Shown: piece by piece, positions 22,100 through 30,915 of the stretch
Layout of the letters: every line of letters starts with the position of its first letter
Numbering within the stretch: position 1 is the stretch's first letter
IMG/VR virus record: IMGVR_UViG_3300048919_000576
Coordinates: 1 to 55,794 of that record
Length of the DNA stretch: 55,794 bases
From: a virus
Strand: one strand, 5' to 3'
Position numbers and translations under genes: made by a program
The notes under the pieces: generated by a model
Databases searched by the model: none
Seen by the model: only the letters and a program-made list of their open reading frames with translations
What the model was told of the DNA's origin: nothing

Positions 22100-22776
22100 A
22101 TTACCACAACGTTATTTCAGCAGTAGTCCGAGCTTTGGCCGCCGAGACGATCAACAGTTCTGGCGGATGCAACGTCGAGCCCCGGGTGCAGACCAGCAAG
22201 CTCACGGGCGAGATATCTGGGAGGGATGCCGCGCTGTTGGCTGACTGCATCGTGCACAAGCTTCTGCACGCCCAGCTCACCCCGAGGCACTGGAACGCCT
22301 TGGTGGCGAAGTACAGCACGCACCGTGGCCGAAAGATCGATTCCATCGGTCGGTTGGTCGCCGTGGTGAAGACCCCGGCGCCGCAGCGCTTCACGCAACA
22401 AGCCGTATTGGTCTGGGCCGTGCCGCAGCGGGTGAAGGGTATGCCGCGAGCGGTAACCCAGATCAAGGTGCCGAAGCACCGGGAGAACAACGAGCCGGGG
22501 CAGTGGGATTGGCGCAACGCAGCGGCAGACGCTGACGTTGCCCGGGCGAACAAGCATGCGCGCGCGGTAGCAGAGGAAAAGCCCGGCGAGATGATCGTCC
22601 TGGCCGACTCGAACTACGACATGACGAATTGGGATTCCCAAGGGCTAACAGAGCGCACTTACCAGCGCTGGAACAAGGTGATCAAGGATGGTTTGGAGTC
22701 GCTTGTGAACGAGGCTCTGGTCGAGGCGCAACACATGCTAGAAGCGGTCGGAGTGCTGGAAAGCGAGGCGGCATGA
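22096..22776 (+). CDS. Unknown protein in the position of late antiterminator Q
   Basis: The ATG overlaps the ninG stop. The 226-residue protein has no motif that I recognise. It starts MNYHNVISAVVRALAAETIN, has a basic middle and a helical C-terminus (LTERTYQRWNKVIKDGLESL). It is the last gene before a candidate late promoter and terminator (22796-22896), exactly where lambdoid phages place Q, so a late-transcription role is inferred from context only. Confidence 0.6.
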   Translation: MNYHNVISAVVRALAAETINSSGGCNVEPRVQTSKLTGEISGRDAALLADCIVHKLLHAQLTPRHWNALVAKYSTHRGRKIDSIGRLVAVVKTPAPQRFTQQAVLVWAVPQRVKGMPRAVTQIKVPKHRENNEPGQWDWRNAAADADVARANKHARAVAEEKPGEMIVLADSNYDMTNWDSQGLTERTYQRWNKVIKDGLESLVNEALVEAQHMLEAVGVLESEAA

Positions 22777-22795
22777 AATAGTCCCTCAAAAGGGC

Positions 22796-22825
22796 TTGCA
22801 ATGTGATGTCGCTATGTCGCATTAT
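22796..22825 (+). promoter_or_regulatory. Candidate late promoter PR'
   Basis: TTGCAA (22796-22801) and CATTAT (22820-22825) have an 18-bp spacer. A terminator follows about 45 bp after it, the same layout as lambda PR'-tR'. No gene lies between. Confidence 0.45.
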
Positions 22826-22867
22826 TTATCCATCCTGTCATTCCTGCGCGTGTTGAGGAGTGAGCTA

Positions 22868-22896
22868 AAGCCCAACCGCCTAAGTTGGGCTTTTTT
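22868..22896 (+). terminator. Strong terminator, candidate tR'
   Basis: AAGCCCAAC (22868-22876) pairs with GTTGGGCTT (22884-22892), followed by a run of T to 22896. The next gene's GTG codon begins at the first base after the T-run. Confidence 0.85.
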
Positions 22897-23649
22897 GTGA
22901 GCGCGAAAAAATTCGAGGTTTCAGTATTCACCACTCTAGTCTCAATTGTTGCAGTGCTGGGACCATTCTCCTATGGGGTCCTTGCACTGTACGAAATCGG
23001 GAGATTGGGATATTTCAATGCGCCAGTTGATTTTCTGCAGTTGGGGTCGTTTGGTTTCGCCGATGTGATTCTCAAGGCGTATCCGTCGGTGATACCGATG
23101 GCCGCAGTCGTAGCTCTTTCTATGAGGTTTTTATGGCTGAAGGGCGTCCATCGAGCTTATGCGGCGTTGCACATCATTGGTTTGTTCGCTCTTTTGCTTA
23201 TTACTTTGGTTAACGGCGCTGGCTGGAAGATCTTTTTTGTTTGTGTTGCCGCTGTTTCGGTGATCTTTTTATTAATTAAAAGCCCACCAACCCCTCCGGA
23301 TTTGGGTAACGAGCTTCAAGATGACGAAAGGCCGGTGGAGACTAGAGATCAGAAATTTTGGCGTATCGCTAGATTGTGTCCCGCATTGACGCTAATTGTC
23401 TTCATTTTGGGCTGGATGGTTTCTGCTTACGGCGCGAAAAATGCTGAGCTCGAAGCGTATTACTGGTGCACCAAGGATGAGGTAGTCCTCGGCTTCTACG
23501 GAGATAAGGCGCTCACGTCTAAATTGATGAACGGCGACGTCGGGCATACTTTCTCAATTCGCGACGTTAAGACGCTGACTGAAATGAGTTATCAAAAGAT
23601 TGGGCCGCTCAAAGTCACTCCACTTTGGAAGCCCGCTCTCGGCAGATAA
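22897..23649 (+). CDS. Multi-span membrane protein, accessory
   Basis: The GTG at 22897 starts directly after the terminator T-tract with no ribosome site; a TTG at 22885 lies inside the hairpin. If translated from there, the 250-residue protein has membrane spans near 10-30, 60-80, 90-108, 112-130 and 165-182, with a C-terminal periplasm-or-cytosol domain of about 65 residues. The gene is AT-rich and flanked by terminators on both sides. It looks like a conversion gene. Function unknown. Confidence 0.65.
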   Translation: MSAKKFEVSVFTTLVSIVAVLGPFSYGVLALYEIGRLGYFNAPVDFLQLGSFGFADVILKAYPSVIPMAAVVALSMRFLWLKGVHRAYAALHIIGLFALLLITLVNGAGWKIFFVCVAAVSVIFLLIKSPPTPPDLGNELQDDERPVETRDQKFWRIARLCPALTLIVFILGWMVSAYGAKNAELEAYYWCTKDEVVLGFYGDKALTSKLMNGDVGHTFSIRDVKTLTEMSYQKIGPLKVTPLWKPALGR

Positions 23650-23697
23650 CCGCCAGAAAGTAACTTCATTAGTCAGCTCATCAAAAAGAACAACGCT

Positions 23698-23720
23698 GCC
23701 CGCCAAGCGCGGGCTTTTTT
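23698..23720 (+). terminator. Terminator
   Basis: GCCCGC-CAAGC-GCGGGC is followed by six T. It closes the membrane-protein gene. Confidence 0.8.
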
Positions 23721-23958
23721 ATGCCTTGAATTCACCTGTAGCCAGGACAGTCCTAGTGAAGGCCTGGACGTCGATAGCCGGATAGTGCGACGTACGGAAT
23801 CAACGCCGGCAGCCCGCGCAACCTGACCTCAAACTTGCTTTCGGGGTGGCGCGAGACTGGATCAGCGAGATCGATGCATTGGGGCGTCGACGTTGAGAAG
23901 GTCTTTGGCGGACAGCTCGGAAAGACGAGCGCATTATTCTGCGAGACAAGCTCGCTTC
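23721..23958. other. Gene-free stretch
   Basis: No supported gene. A short open piece (PDLKLAFGVARDWISEIDAL near 23822-23880) looks coding-like and stops at a TGA; it might be the relic of a lost gene. Nothing else seen. Confidence 0.3.
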
Positions 23959-24276
23959 TTAATCCCCGATGTAAATTGGTTGCCTGGCTAGAGCCAGGCC
24001 TTTTTCTGTCAGTACGGCATTGGTTACAGGTATGGAGCCATCTTGCTCTCCACCAGAGACGTAACCCTCTCTGTTCAACCATTGAAAGGTAGCTGCAAAG
24101 TAAAGCTCGTCTTCAGTTTGCTCTGATCCAACCCACTCGCCACTTAAGTATGTTCCGCTCGATTTCTCAATACCGAGCGATTCTGGGCCTACACGAGAGT
24201 AAAGCGGGAACTGAGCCTTGAGATAGCTCAAGATTTTGTGTGCCATCTCTTCAAATTTTTCGATGTTTGTAGTCAT
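23959..24276 (-). CDS. Small winged-helix-like protein, accessory
   Basis: GGAGATTC lies before MTTNIEKFEEMAHKILSYL. The protein (105 residues) has an order of helices and a late VLTEKGLALARQP segment that looks like the end of a winged helix. It is monocistronic, minus-strand and between late genes, hence a moron. No specific family. Confidence 0.65.
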   Translation of the reverse strand: MTTNIEKFEEMAHKILSYLKAQFPLYSRVGPESLGIEKSSGTYLSGEWVGSEQTEDELYFAATFQWLNREGYVSGGEQDGSIPVTNAVLTEKGLALARQPIYIGD

Positions 24277-24442
24277 GCGAATCTCCATTTAATGCTGCCA
24301 GCTAGTGGCCGTGTGATTTCTCCAAAGGCTCGTTGCGAGCCATGAGCAAGATAGCGCAAATCTGGTAACTCCCATATTGCACCGGGGTTGCAGTCTAAAA
24401 ATTCTCAGATCCTTTTTACATGCCTACTACGGAGTCGAGCGC

Positions 24443-24781
24443 ATGGAGTTATTGCAGCGCCTGCTCGACAAGATCGACAGGTTCGAATTGCTGATCGCAG
24501 GACTGGTCGGCGCTGTCGTCGCAAGCTGGTGGCACAAAGACGATTTGGCCGACTGGCGCGCCTGGCTGATCTTCCTCATCACCGGCATCGCTTGCTCGCT
24601 GTACCTGACGAGCATGGTCAGCACCTACCTGGGTGTGACCGAGCCGAAGATCGTCGCGGGCATTGGCTTTCTGCTGGGCACCTTCGGCGGATCGCTCCTC
24701 GCGGCCATCAACCGAGCCATCAAAGCCGCTGACCTCTGGGCGCTCATTCGCCAGCGGTTCGGGGGAGGTAATCCACCATGA
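24443..24781 (+). CDS. Holin, three-span
   Basis: GGAG eight nt upstream sets the ATG. Three hydrophobic segments (about 18-33, 41-60, 69-88) with a short charged N-terminus and a basic C-terminus (RAIKAADLWALIRQRFGGG) match a class I holin. It would form the lethal membrane holes that release or activate the endolysin at 52196. The next gene overlaps it by 4 nt and is also membrane-bound. Confidence 0.85.
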   Translation: MELLQRLLDKIDRFELLIAGLVGAVVASWWHKDDLADWRAWLIFLITGIACSLYLTSMVSTYLGVTEPKIVAGIGFLLGTFGGSLLAAINRAIKAADLWALIRQRFGGGNPP

Positions 24782-25125
24782 ATCTTGAACTGATCAACTC
24801 CATCGCCTGCGGCTTGATTGCCTTGTGGGCGACCTGGTGTGTTCTGAGCGGTCGAGTAAGGGACGGCGTCATCGGCAAGTTGATCTATTCGGCTGTTGCC
24901 ATCAGCGGTTTCGTTGTGATGAGCCGCGAGCAGAATATTTTCATGATGGGGCCGACCACTGCCGGGATCACGCTTCACGTCTCGCTGGCCCTGGCGGGTA
25001 TGCGCCACATCTTCATGGTCATCTGGTGGCAGCGGGTTAAAGCCTGGCTGTGCCGGACGCTGAACTGTGAGCACTGCATGCGGTGTGACAAGGCGCCTGG
25101 TGGCATTGAGCGCCGGGGTAAGTAA
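24778..25125 (+). CDS. Membrane protein coupled to holin (possible antiholin)
   Basis: ATG overlaps the holin stop. Three hydrophobic stretches (about 5-23, 33-50, 60-82) lie before a Cys-rich tail (CRTLNCEHCMRCDKAPGG). The tail with CxxCxxC could bind a metal. Tandem holin-like pairs are common in Pseudomonas phages, where one member tunes lysis time. Confidence 0.7.
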   Translation: MNLELINSIACGLIALWATWCVLSGRVRDGVIGKLIYSAVAISGFVVMSREQNIFMMGPTTAGITLHVSLALAGMRHIFMVIWWQRVKAWLCRTLNCEHCMRCDKAPGGIERRGK

Positions 25126-25178
25126 TCCGCGCCACGTTTTCGAATGCGCCAAATCGTGGCGCGAGGTTGGAGGTGGAT

Positions 25179-25394
25179 ATGGGCATCAGGAAGACGTTGA
25201 TCCACTTCAATGACCTCACGCTGACCTTGTCTGTGGATGACCTGAGGGCTGCGCTGATCGCGAAGTATGGTGCTGCTGCTGTTGAGGTACTGGTCGACGG
25301 CGTGATCCTTCAGAGCGCCACCTATTCTGCTTACTGCTCGGACGATGGTGTGAAGTTCGCTTTTGCTCAGCCGCTGGAAGGACACAACACGTGA
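25179..25394 (+). CDS. Hypothetical protein, 71 residues
   Basis: GGAGG five nt before the ATG gives MGIRKTLIHFNDLTLTLSVD. It is a small alpha/beta protein with no motif that I know. It is in the lysis-packaging gap and ends by overlapping a broken gene. Confidence 0.65.
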   Translation: MGIRKTLIHFNDLTLTLSVDDLRAALIAKYGAAAVEVLVDGVILQSATYSAYCSDDGVKFAFAQPLEGHNT

Positions 25395-25576
25395 GAAACG
25401 TCACCCGACTGCGCTAAGCGCTACCGATTGGCCAGGACATCAGTAAGGCCCTGACTGATCTGGATAGCGCCATCGCCAACACAAACGACGCTGCGAAGGC
25501 TGCCGGGCAGGAGCTAGTTGTGGCGTGGCTACATTGGCAGGCGCAAAGCGCGACCGTGCGGATGATAGAAAAATAG
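25391..25576 (+). pseudogene. Small phage gene broken by an in-frame stop
   Basis: The frame begins with GTG overlapping the previous stop, reads MRNVTRLR and hits TAA at codon 9. The same frame then stays open for 52 codons with coding-like sequence (LPIGQDISKALTDLDSAIAN and AAGQELVVAWLHWQAQSATV) to TAG. A single base change would restore it, so it is a recent loss, or an unusual read-through. Confidence 0.6.
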
Positions 25577-25844
25577 TTGTTTTTTTAAAAGTTAACGGCG
25601 TTGAATGTTTAGTTCTCGTCATTCGATGATGTACTATTGCCATCACAGAAATCATAGGAGTGAGCGAGCCTGGCAGAACACGACCTGCACCGCGGCACCT
25701 GTTACAACGGTGATCGGGAACTACGCCCCAGTAACCATTAACCAGACCAACGTCAGCAAATGTGAAAACCAGGTAGGGGATTCGATTTCCCCTAGCGAAA
25801 ACAAAAGAAGTACATCACCTACTAAAGCCCCTGGAGGGAAGAAG
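25577..25844 (+). other. Stretch of uncertain coding status
   Basis: A frame is open from 25605 through to 25964 (TTCTAAPVTTVIGNYAPVTI and onward), but neither ATG near its start has a ribosome site. An AGGAG at about 25655 is followed by no in-frame ATG. The upstream 25577-25604 is T-rich. It may be part of a longer version of the next gene. Confidence 0.3.
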
Positions 25845-25964
25845 ATGAAAAAACGCACCCAAGGTATCAAATCGAAGTTTAGAAATGTAACCGCAGGCGT
25901 TGTGATGCTGGGATCGCTACTGGATGGTTATGGCGTACATTCCGCTCAATCCTATGATTTTTGA
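25845..25964 (+). CDS. 39-residue basic-hydrophobic peptide
   Basis: GGAGG at about 25832 is 8 nt before the ATG. MKKRTQGIKSKFRNVTAGVV starts basic, then has a hydrophobic run (AGVVMLGSLL). The frame is open for 80 more codons upstream. Secretion-signal-like, but a short product; function unknown. Confidence 0.4.
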   Translation: MKKRTQGIKSKFRNVTAGVVMLGSLLDGYGVHSAQSYDF

Positions 25965-26024
25965 TTTAGACCTTATCTTTTCTCGCTGAAATCTAGCGAG
26001 ATTTTCAAAGCACAGCACCGGGGT

Positions 26025-26654
26025 ATGACCATGCGCAGGCCATACCCTCCAACGGCAATGCTGGAGCTATCCGAAATATCCGATTTCGGCATTCGGCTGG
26101 CTCCCGCCCCTCAAGTGTGGGAATGGCTCCAAGCGGAGATCCTTGCCGACACCGGAAGCATTCACAACGCAGACCACGCCCATCTGATCGATGCTGACAT
26201 TTGTGTGTTGTGGGCGTCTGCTGCCTTTACGAAAAAGGGGCGCACGGTCGTCGGCCAAGCCGAACAGGTGGCGTTCCGCGCCGGCGGTTGGCAGAAAGCC
26301 CGGATGGAACAACAGATGCAAGATTGGTTCGGCGACGTGCCGGCCTACATCATCACGCTGGCTGCCGACTACTGCGCCCAGTGCTCTGATGCTGACTTCT
26401 GCGCGCTGGTCGAACATGAGCTGTATCACATCGCCCAAGCGAAGGATCAGTACGGCGCACCCAAGTTCACCCAGGAAGGCTTACCCAAGCTTGAGATGCG
26501 CGGACACGACATTGAAGAGTTCGTCGGTGTGGTGCGTCGCTATGGGGCGAGCCCTCAAGTGCAAGAGCTGGTGGACGCTGCAAACAATCCTGCTGAGGTA
26601 GGGAAAATGAACATATCGAGGGCCTGCGGAACCTGTCTGCTCAAGTCGGCCTGA
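26025..26654 (+). CDS. Putative phage metallopeptidase
   Basis: HELYH at 131-135 (in ALVEHELYHIAQAK) is an HExxH zinc motif, placed in a helix as in the phage metallopeptidase family found just before terminase genes. The N-terminal half has VWEWLQAEIL. ATG at 26025 or 26031 is possible. No secretion signal, so it acts in the cytoplasm or virion. 209 residues, usual size. A weak hairpin (CTCGCT with AGCGAG) lies upstream. Confidence 0.8.
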   Translation: MTMRRPYPPTAMLELSEISDFGIRLAPAPQVWEWLQAEILADTGSIHNADHAHLIDADICVLWASAAFTKKGRTVVGQAEQVAFRAGGWQKARMEQQMQDWFGDVPAYIITLAADYCAQCSDADFCALVEHELYHIAQAKDQYGAPKFTQEGLPKLEMRGHDIEEFVGVVRRYGASPQVQELVDAANNPAEVGKMNISRACGTCLLKSA

Positions 26655-26686
26655 TCCTTGACAGGACCTTGACGGAATAAACCCAT

Positions 26687-27148
26687 ATGGCAGCCCTGAA
26701 AGATGAGGTGAAGCGCTTCATTGTGCAGGCGTTGGCCTGCTTTGATACGCCGACTCAGGTAGTGCAGGCGGTCAAGGAAACTTTTGGTGTCGAGGTGTCT
26801 CGCCAGCAGTGCGAGCAGTACGACCCAACTAAGCATGCCGGCCGTGACCTTGGCGTGAAGTGGAAAGCGGTGTTTGAAGATACCCGCAAACGCTTCCGCG
26901 AAGAGACAGCCGAGATCCCGATCGCAAACCGTGCGTTCCGGCTCCGCGCCATGAATCGGTTTGTCGAGCGGGCCGAGACGATGAAGAACATCGGCCTCGC
27001 CATGCAGATCCTCGAGCAGGCCGCGAAGGAAGTCGGCGACGTCTACATCAATCGCCACCGCAAGGATGAGCCAGACGATGAGCCAGCAATCCCGACGCGC
27101 ATTCAGGTCGACGTAGTGGATGCGAGGAAGCCGAATGCCGAGCCTTAA
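26687..27148 (+). CDS. Terminase small subunit (DUF2280 type)
   Basis: The protein starts MAALKDEVKRFIVQALACFD and has the N-terminal helix-turn-helix segment TPTQVVQAVKETFGVEVSRQ of DUF2280 terminase small subunits. It recognises the packaging site and feeds DNA to the large subunit, whose gene overlaps it by 14 nt. 153 residues. Confidence 0.85.
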   Translation: MAALKDEVKRFIVQALACFDTPTQVVQAVKETFGVEVSRQQCEQYDPTKHAGRDLGVKWKAVFEDTRKRFREETAEIPIANRAFRLRAMNRFVERAETMKNIGLAMQILEQAAKEVGDVYINRHRKDEPDDEPAIPTRIQVDVVDARKPNAEP

Positions 27149-28436
27149 CGTTCCGCAGTCGCAGTTCCTCCTTTTGCCCCACAAGTTTCGCGCCTTCGTT
27201 GCTGGATTCGGCTCCGGGAAGACCTGGGTCGGATGCTCAGCACTGAGCAAGCATTTCATGGAGTGGCCCGGCGTCAACGCTGGTTACTTCGCACCGACAT
27301 ACCCGCAGATCCGCGACATCTTCTATCCAACAATGGAGGAGGTAGCCTACGACTGGGGGCTGAAGACCAAGATCAACCAGGCGAACCATGAGGTTCACAT
27401 TTACAGCGGCCGGCAGTATCGCGGCACTGTGATTTGCCGGTCGATGGAGAAGCCGCAGACCATCGTCGGCTTCAAGATCGGTCACGCTCTAGTGGATGAG
27501 TTGGACGTGTTGACGTCGATCAAGGCGCAGCAGGCCTGGCGCAAGATCATTGCCCGGATGCGTTATAACCTGCCCGGGTTGAAAAACGGCGTAGACGTGA
27601 CAACGACGCCTGAAGGCTTCAAGTTCGTCTTCCTCCAGTTCGTAAAGCAGCTACGCGACAAGCCGGCGCTAAAGGAAATGTATGGCCTGATCCAGGCCAG
27701 CACCTTCGACAACGAGCTGAACCTGCCTGACGACTACATCGCATCGCTGATGGAGTCGTACCCCGAGCAGCTGATCCGCGCGTACCTGAACGGACAGTTC
27801 GTCAACCTGACGTCCGGATCGATCTACCACGCTTACGACCGCAAGCTGAACCAGTGCTTCGACACTGTGCAGGCTGGCGAGCCGCTGTTCATCGGCATGG
27901 ACTTCAACGTCGGCAAAATGGCCGCGATCACCCACGTCAAACGTGACCAAGGCCTACCGCGAGCCGTGGACGAGTTGATGGATGGCTACGACACGCCGGA
28001 CATGATTCGTCGCATCAAAGAGCGGTACTGGGAGCACACCGGCAACGACTACAAGAAGACCTGCGAGATCCGGATCTACCCGGACGCCTCTGGCGACTCG
28101 CGCAAGTCAGTCAATGCCAGCCTCACCGATATCGCCATGCTCAAGCAGGCGGGCTTCACGGTCATCGCGCCGGCGGCCAACCCGCCGGTGAAGGATCGGA
28201 TCAACGCCATGAACGCCATGTTCTGCAACGCGCAGGGCGAGCGGCGTTACCTGGTGAACCCGTTCACATGCCCGACCTACGCCGATGGCCTGGAACAGCA
28301 GATCTGGGCGCCCAATGGCGAGCCAGACAAGAGCCAAGGCAACGACCACGCCAACGACGGCGGCGGTTACTTCATTCACCGCGAGTACCCGATTATCAAA
28401 CCGGTCACCGCTATCAAAATGGGATACGCCCGATGA
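27135..28436 (+). CDS. Terminase large subunit
   Basis: MPSLNVPQSQ is the start. Walker A GFGSGKT is at 24-30, Walker B ALVDELD near 118-124, and the C-terminal nuclease region has GMDFNVG (about 260), DASGD and late DHANDGGGYF. These are the ATPase and RNase-H-like nuclease halves of a TerL. It packages phage DNA into heads. 433 residues. It overlaps the portal gene (ATGA). Confidence 0.94.
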   Translation: MPSLNVPQSQFLLLPHKFRAFVAGFGSGKTWVGCSALSKHFMEWPGVNAGYFAPTYPQIRDIFYPTMEEVAYDWGLKTKINQANHEVHIYSGRQYRGTVICRSMEKPQTIVGFKIGHALVDELDVLTSIKAQQAWRKIIARMRYNLPGLKNGVDVTTTPEGFKFVFLQFVKQLRDKPALKEMYGLIQASTFDNELNLPDDYIASLMESYPEQLIRAYLNGQFVNLTSGSIYHAYDRKLNQCFDTVQAGEPLFIGMDFNVGKMAAITHVKRDQGLPRAVDELMDGYDTPDMIRRIKERYWEHTGNDYKKTCEIRIYPDASGDSRKSVNASLTDIAMLKQAGFTVIAPAANPPVKDRINAMNAMFCNAQGERRYLVNPFTCPTYADGLEQQIWAPNGEPDKSQGNDHANDGGGYFIHREYPIIKPVTAIKMGYAR

Positions 28437-29851
28437 GCAACGACGTTTCCTTCAAGCGGGCGGACTACATCGAAGTACTGGATCGCTGGTCGACCGTGCG
28501 CGATGTCTGCGCTGGCCAGCACCGGGTTGTCGACCGACTGCCTTACATCAATGCTCACGATAAGTCGCCGGAGAACGTTGATCGCAACAAGGCCTATCGA
28601 GAACGGGCGGTGTTCAAGAACGCCACTGGTCATACGCGAAACGGTTTGCTTGGTTTGGCGTTTCACAAAGACCCGACGTTGGTCGTTGCGAAGAAGATGG
28701 AGTACCTGCAAGACAATGCCAATGGGTCAGGCGTGAGCATTTACCAGCACTCGCAAGGTACGCTGGAAAAGGTGCTTGAGGCTGGTCGCCACGGTTTATA
28801 TGTCGACTATCACCAAGACGCCGGCACCGGTGGCCACTCCGTCATCCTGTCGTACTGCGCCGAAGACATCATCAACTGGCGCACGGGTATGGTGAACGGT
28901 CACAGCGTGCTGACCCTGGTGGTGTTGCGCGAGTCGCCGGAGATCGAAGATGGATTTGGTTTCAAGGTGGTCGAGCAATACCGAGAGCTTGCGCTTGAGG
29001 ATGATGGTTTTGTTTGTCGTGTGTGGCGTCGGTCCGGGCCTAAAGGTGGCGGGCCATTGGCCGTTGTTCAGGACTTCAAGCCCAACGGCGCCGCCGGCCG
29101 CCTGAAAGAGATCCCGTTCACCTTCGTCGGCGCGCAGAACAACGATCCGAGCATAGATGAGTCGCCGCTGTACGACATCGCCATGATCAACTTGGGCCAT
29201 TACCGGAACAGCGCCGACTACGAGGACAGCGTCTTCTGGTGTGGCCAGGCACAGCCATGGATTTCCGGTCTGGACGAACAGTGGCGCGACTGGATGGAGA
29301 AGAACGGAGTTTACGTCGGCTCCCGTGCTCCGATGATGCTGCCGGCCGGTGGCCAGTTCGGGTACGCCCAGCCACTGCCAAACACGCTGGTGAAGGAGGC
29401 CATGGCTGACAAGAACCAGATGATGATCGAACTCGGCGCCCGCATGGTCGTGGCATCTCTATCGTCCAAGACAGCGACCGAAGCACGTGGCGATCAGTCT
29501 GCATCGACGTCGGTGCTCGCCGGTTGTGTGGCCAACGTCAGCGAGGCTTACACCAGGGCGATCATGTGGTGCTGCACCTACATGGGCGTCGACGACGCAA
29601 AGGTCGCTTACCAGATCAACCAAGAATTCGTGGAACTGACGGCTGATCCGCAAATGATCACTGCACTCGTCGGCCTCTGGCAGAACGGTGGATTCGCCAA
29701 AGCGGATTTGCGTGCTTACCTTCGCAAACTTGGCCTGATCGCGCCTGAGCGCACAGACCAGCAGATCGATGGCGAGCTGGCAGAGCAGGGCGACGGCTTG
29801 GGCCTGGACGACGAGGATAAAGTAGATGGCGGCAAACCAAGCAATCCTTGA
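28433..29851 (+). CDS. Portal protein (DUF4055 type)
   Basis: The 472-residue protein starts at an ATG overlapping the TerL stop. The pattern NKAYRERAVFKNATGHTRNG with GLLGLAFHKDP and the later SGLDEQWRDWMEKNGVYVGS belongs to the DUF4055 family of portal proteins. It forms the dodecameric ring through which DNA enters and leaves. Ends in an acidic tail (LGLDDEDKVDGG). Confidence 0.9.
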   Translation: MSNDVSFKRADYIEVLDRWSTVRDVCAGQHRVVDRLPYINAHDKSPENVDRNKAYRERAVFKNATGHTRNGLLGLAFHKDPTLVVAKKMEYLQDNANGSGVSIYQHSQGTLEKVLEAGRHGLYVDYHQDAGTGGHSVILSYCAEDIINWRTGMVNGHSVLTLVVLRESPEIEDGFGFKVVEQYRELALEDDGFVCRVWRRSGPKGGGPLAVVQDFKPNGAAGRLKEIPFTFVGAQNNDPSIDESPLYDIAMINLGHYRNSADYEDSVFWCGQAQPWISGLDEQWRDWMEKNGVYVGSRAPMMLPAGGQFGYAQPLPNTLVKEAMADKNQMMIELGARMVVASLSSKTATEARGDQSASTSVLAGCVANVSEAYTRAIMWCCTYMGVDDAKVAYQINQEFVELTADPQMITALVGLWQNGGFAKADLRAYLRKLGLIAPERTDQQIDGELAEQGDGLGLDDEDKVDGGKPSNP

Positions 29852-30911
29852 CGCCACGATTCGGCACGCGGTCTTCCTCGAAAAGCTGAAGGCAGGGGAG
29901 GCCGGCAAGTTCGCTCCCTTCCTGAAGGAGATCGACCGCTCTATTCGCGACAGGCTCACCCAATCGGATCTGACCGAGTACAACGTGAAGCGGCTGGAGG
30001 CGCTGCTGAAAGAGGTTGATAGCTTGCTGCTGGGCATCTTCGACCGCTACAGCACGCAACTGAGCCTCGATCTGATCGACATCGCCAACTACGAGGCTGA
30101 ATTTGAGGCGTCGAGCCTGGCCCGTTCAGCGCCGGTTGGAGTCTCGTTGGATGTGGTCGCGCCGACGGCAGCAGCTATCCGCACTGCGGTGCTGACCAAT
30201 CCCCTCAGTGTGCGTGGTACCGGCGGCGGCAAGCTGCTGAAGTCGTTCATCAAGGGCTGGACCAGTGCCGAGCGCGAGCGCGTCACCGGCACCATCCGAC
30301 AGGGTTTCTTCGAAGGGCAAACGAACTTCCAGATCATTCGCAACATTCGCGGTACAAAGTCTGCCGGCTACAAGGACGGCATTCTCGCAACTACTAGCCG
30401 CAATGCCAGCACGGTGGTGCACACCGCAATTCAGCATGTGTCGTCTCAGGCGCGTATGGAGGTGGCCAAGGCCAATACCGACATCGTGTCTGAAGTCGAG
30501 ATGGTCGCCACGCTGGACAGCAAGACCAGTCAGCAGTGTCGGTCGATGGACAAGCGACGGTTTCCGGTCGATTCCGGGCCGCGGCCGCCGTTTCACCCGA
30601 ATTGCCGCACCACGTTTGTCTTGCTGACCAAGCTCAGCGAGATGTTCGCCAAGGGCGCTACGCGGGCTTCGGTGGGCGCAGATGGAGCGGGGCAGGTCAG
30701 CGCGAGCCTCGACTATTATCACTGGCTCCAGCAGCAGCCAGCGGCGTTTCAGGACGTGGCAATCGGGCCGGTGCGGGCAAAGCTTTTTCGCGAGGGAGGA
30801 CTGAGCGTCGAACGCTTCGCTGAGCTGCAGCTAGATCGAAACTTCGCACCGTTGAACTTGGTGCAAATGAAGGCCTTGGAGCCGCTCGCATTCTCCAAAG
30901 CTGGTGTTTGA
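29826..30911 (+). CDS. Minor head protein, SPP1 gp7/Mu F-like
   Basis: The C-terminal half has DSKTSQQCRSMDKRRFPVDS followed by HPNCRTTFVL, the conserved end of the Mu F / SPP1 gp7 domain. It acts in head morphogenesis close to the portal. The ATG lies 26 nt inside the portal gene's end. 361 residues. Followed by an inserted reverse gene. Confidence 0.9.
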   Translation: MAANQAILDATIRHAVFLEKLKAGEAGKFAPFLKEIDRSIRDRLTQSDLTEYNVKRLEALLKEVDSLLLGIFDRYSTQLSLDLIDIANYEAEFEASSLARSAPVGVSLDVVAPTAAAIRTAVLTNPLSVRGTGGGKLLKSFIKGWTSAERERVTGTIRQGFFEGQTNFQIIRNIRGTKSAGYKDGILATTSRNASTVVHTAIQHVSSQARMEVAKANTDIVSEVEMVATLDSKTSQQCRSMDKRRFPVDSGPRPPFHPNCRTTFVLLTKLSEMFAKGATRASVGADGAGQVSASLDYYHWLQQQPAAFQDVAIGPVRAKLFREGGLSVERFAELQLDRNFAPLNLVQMKALEPLAFSKAGV

Positions 30912-30915
30912 TTGG

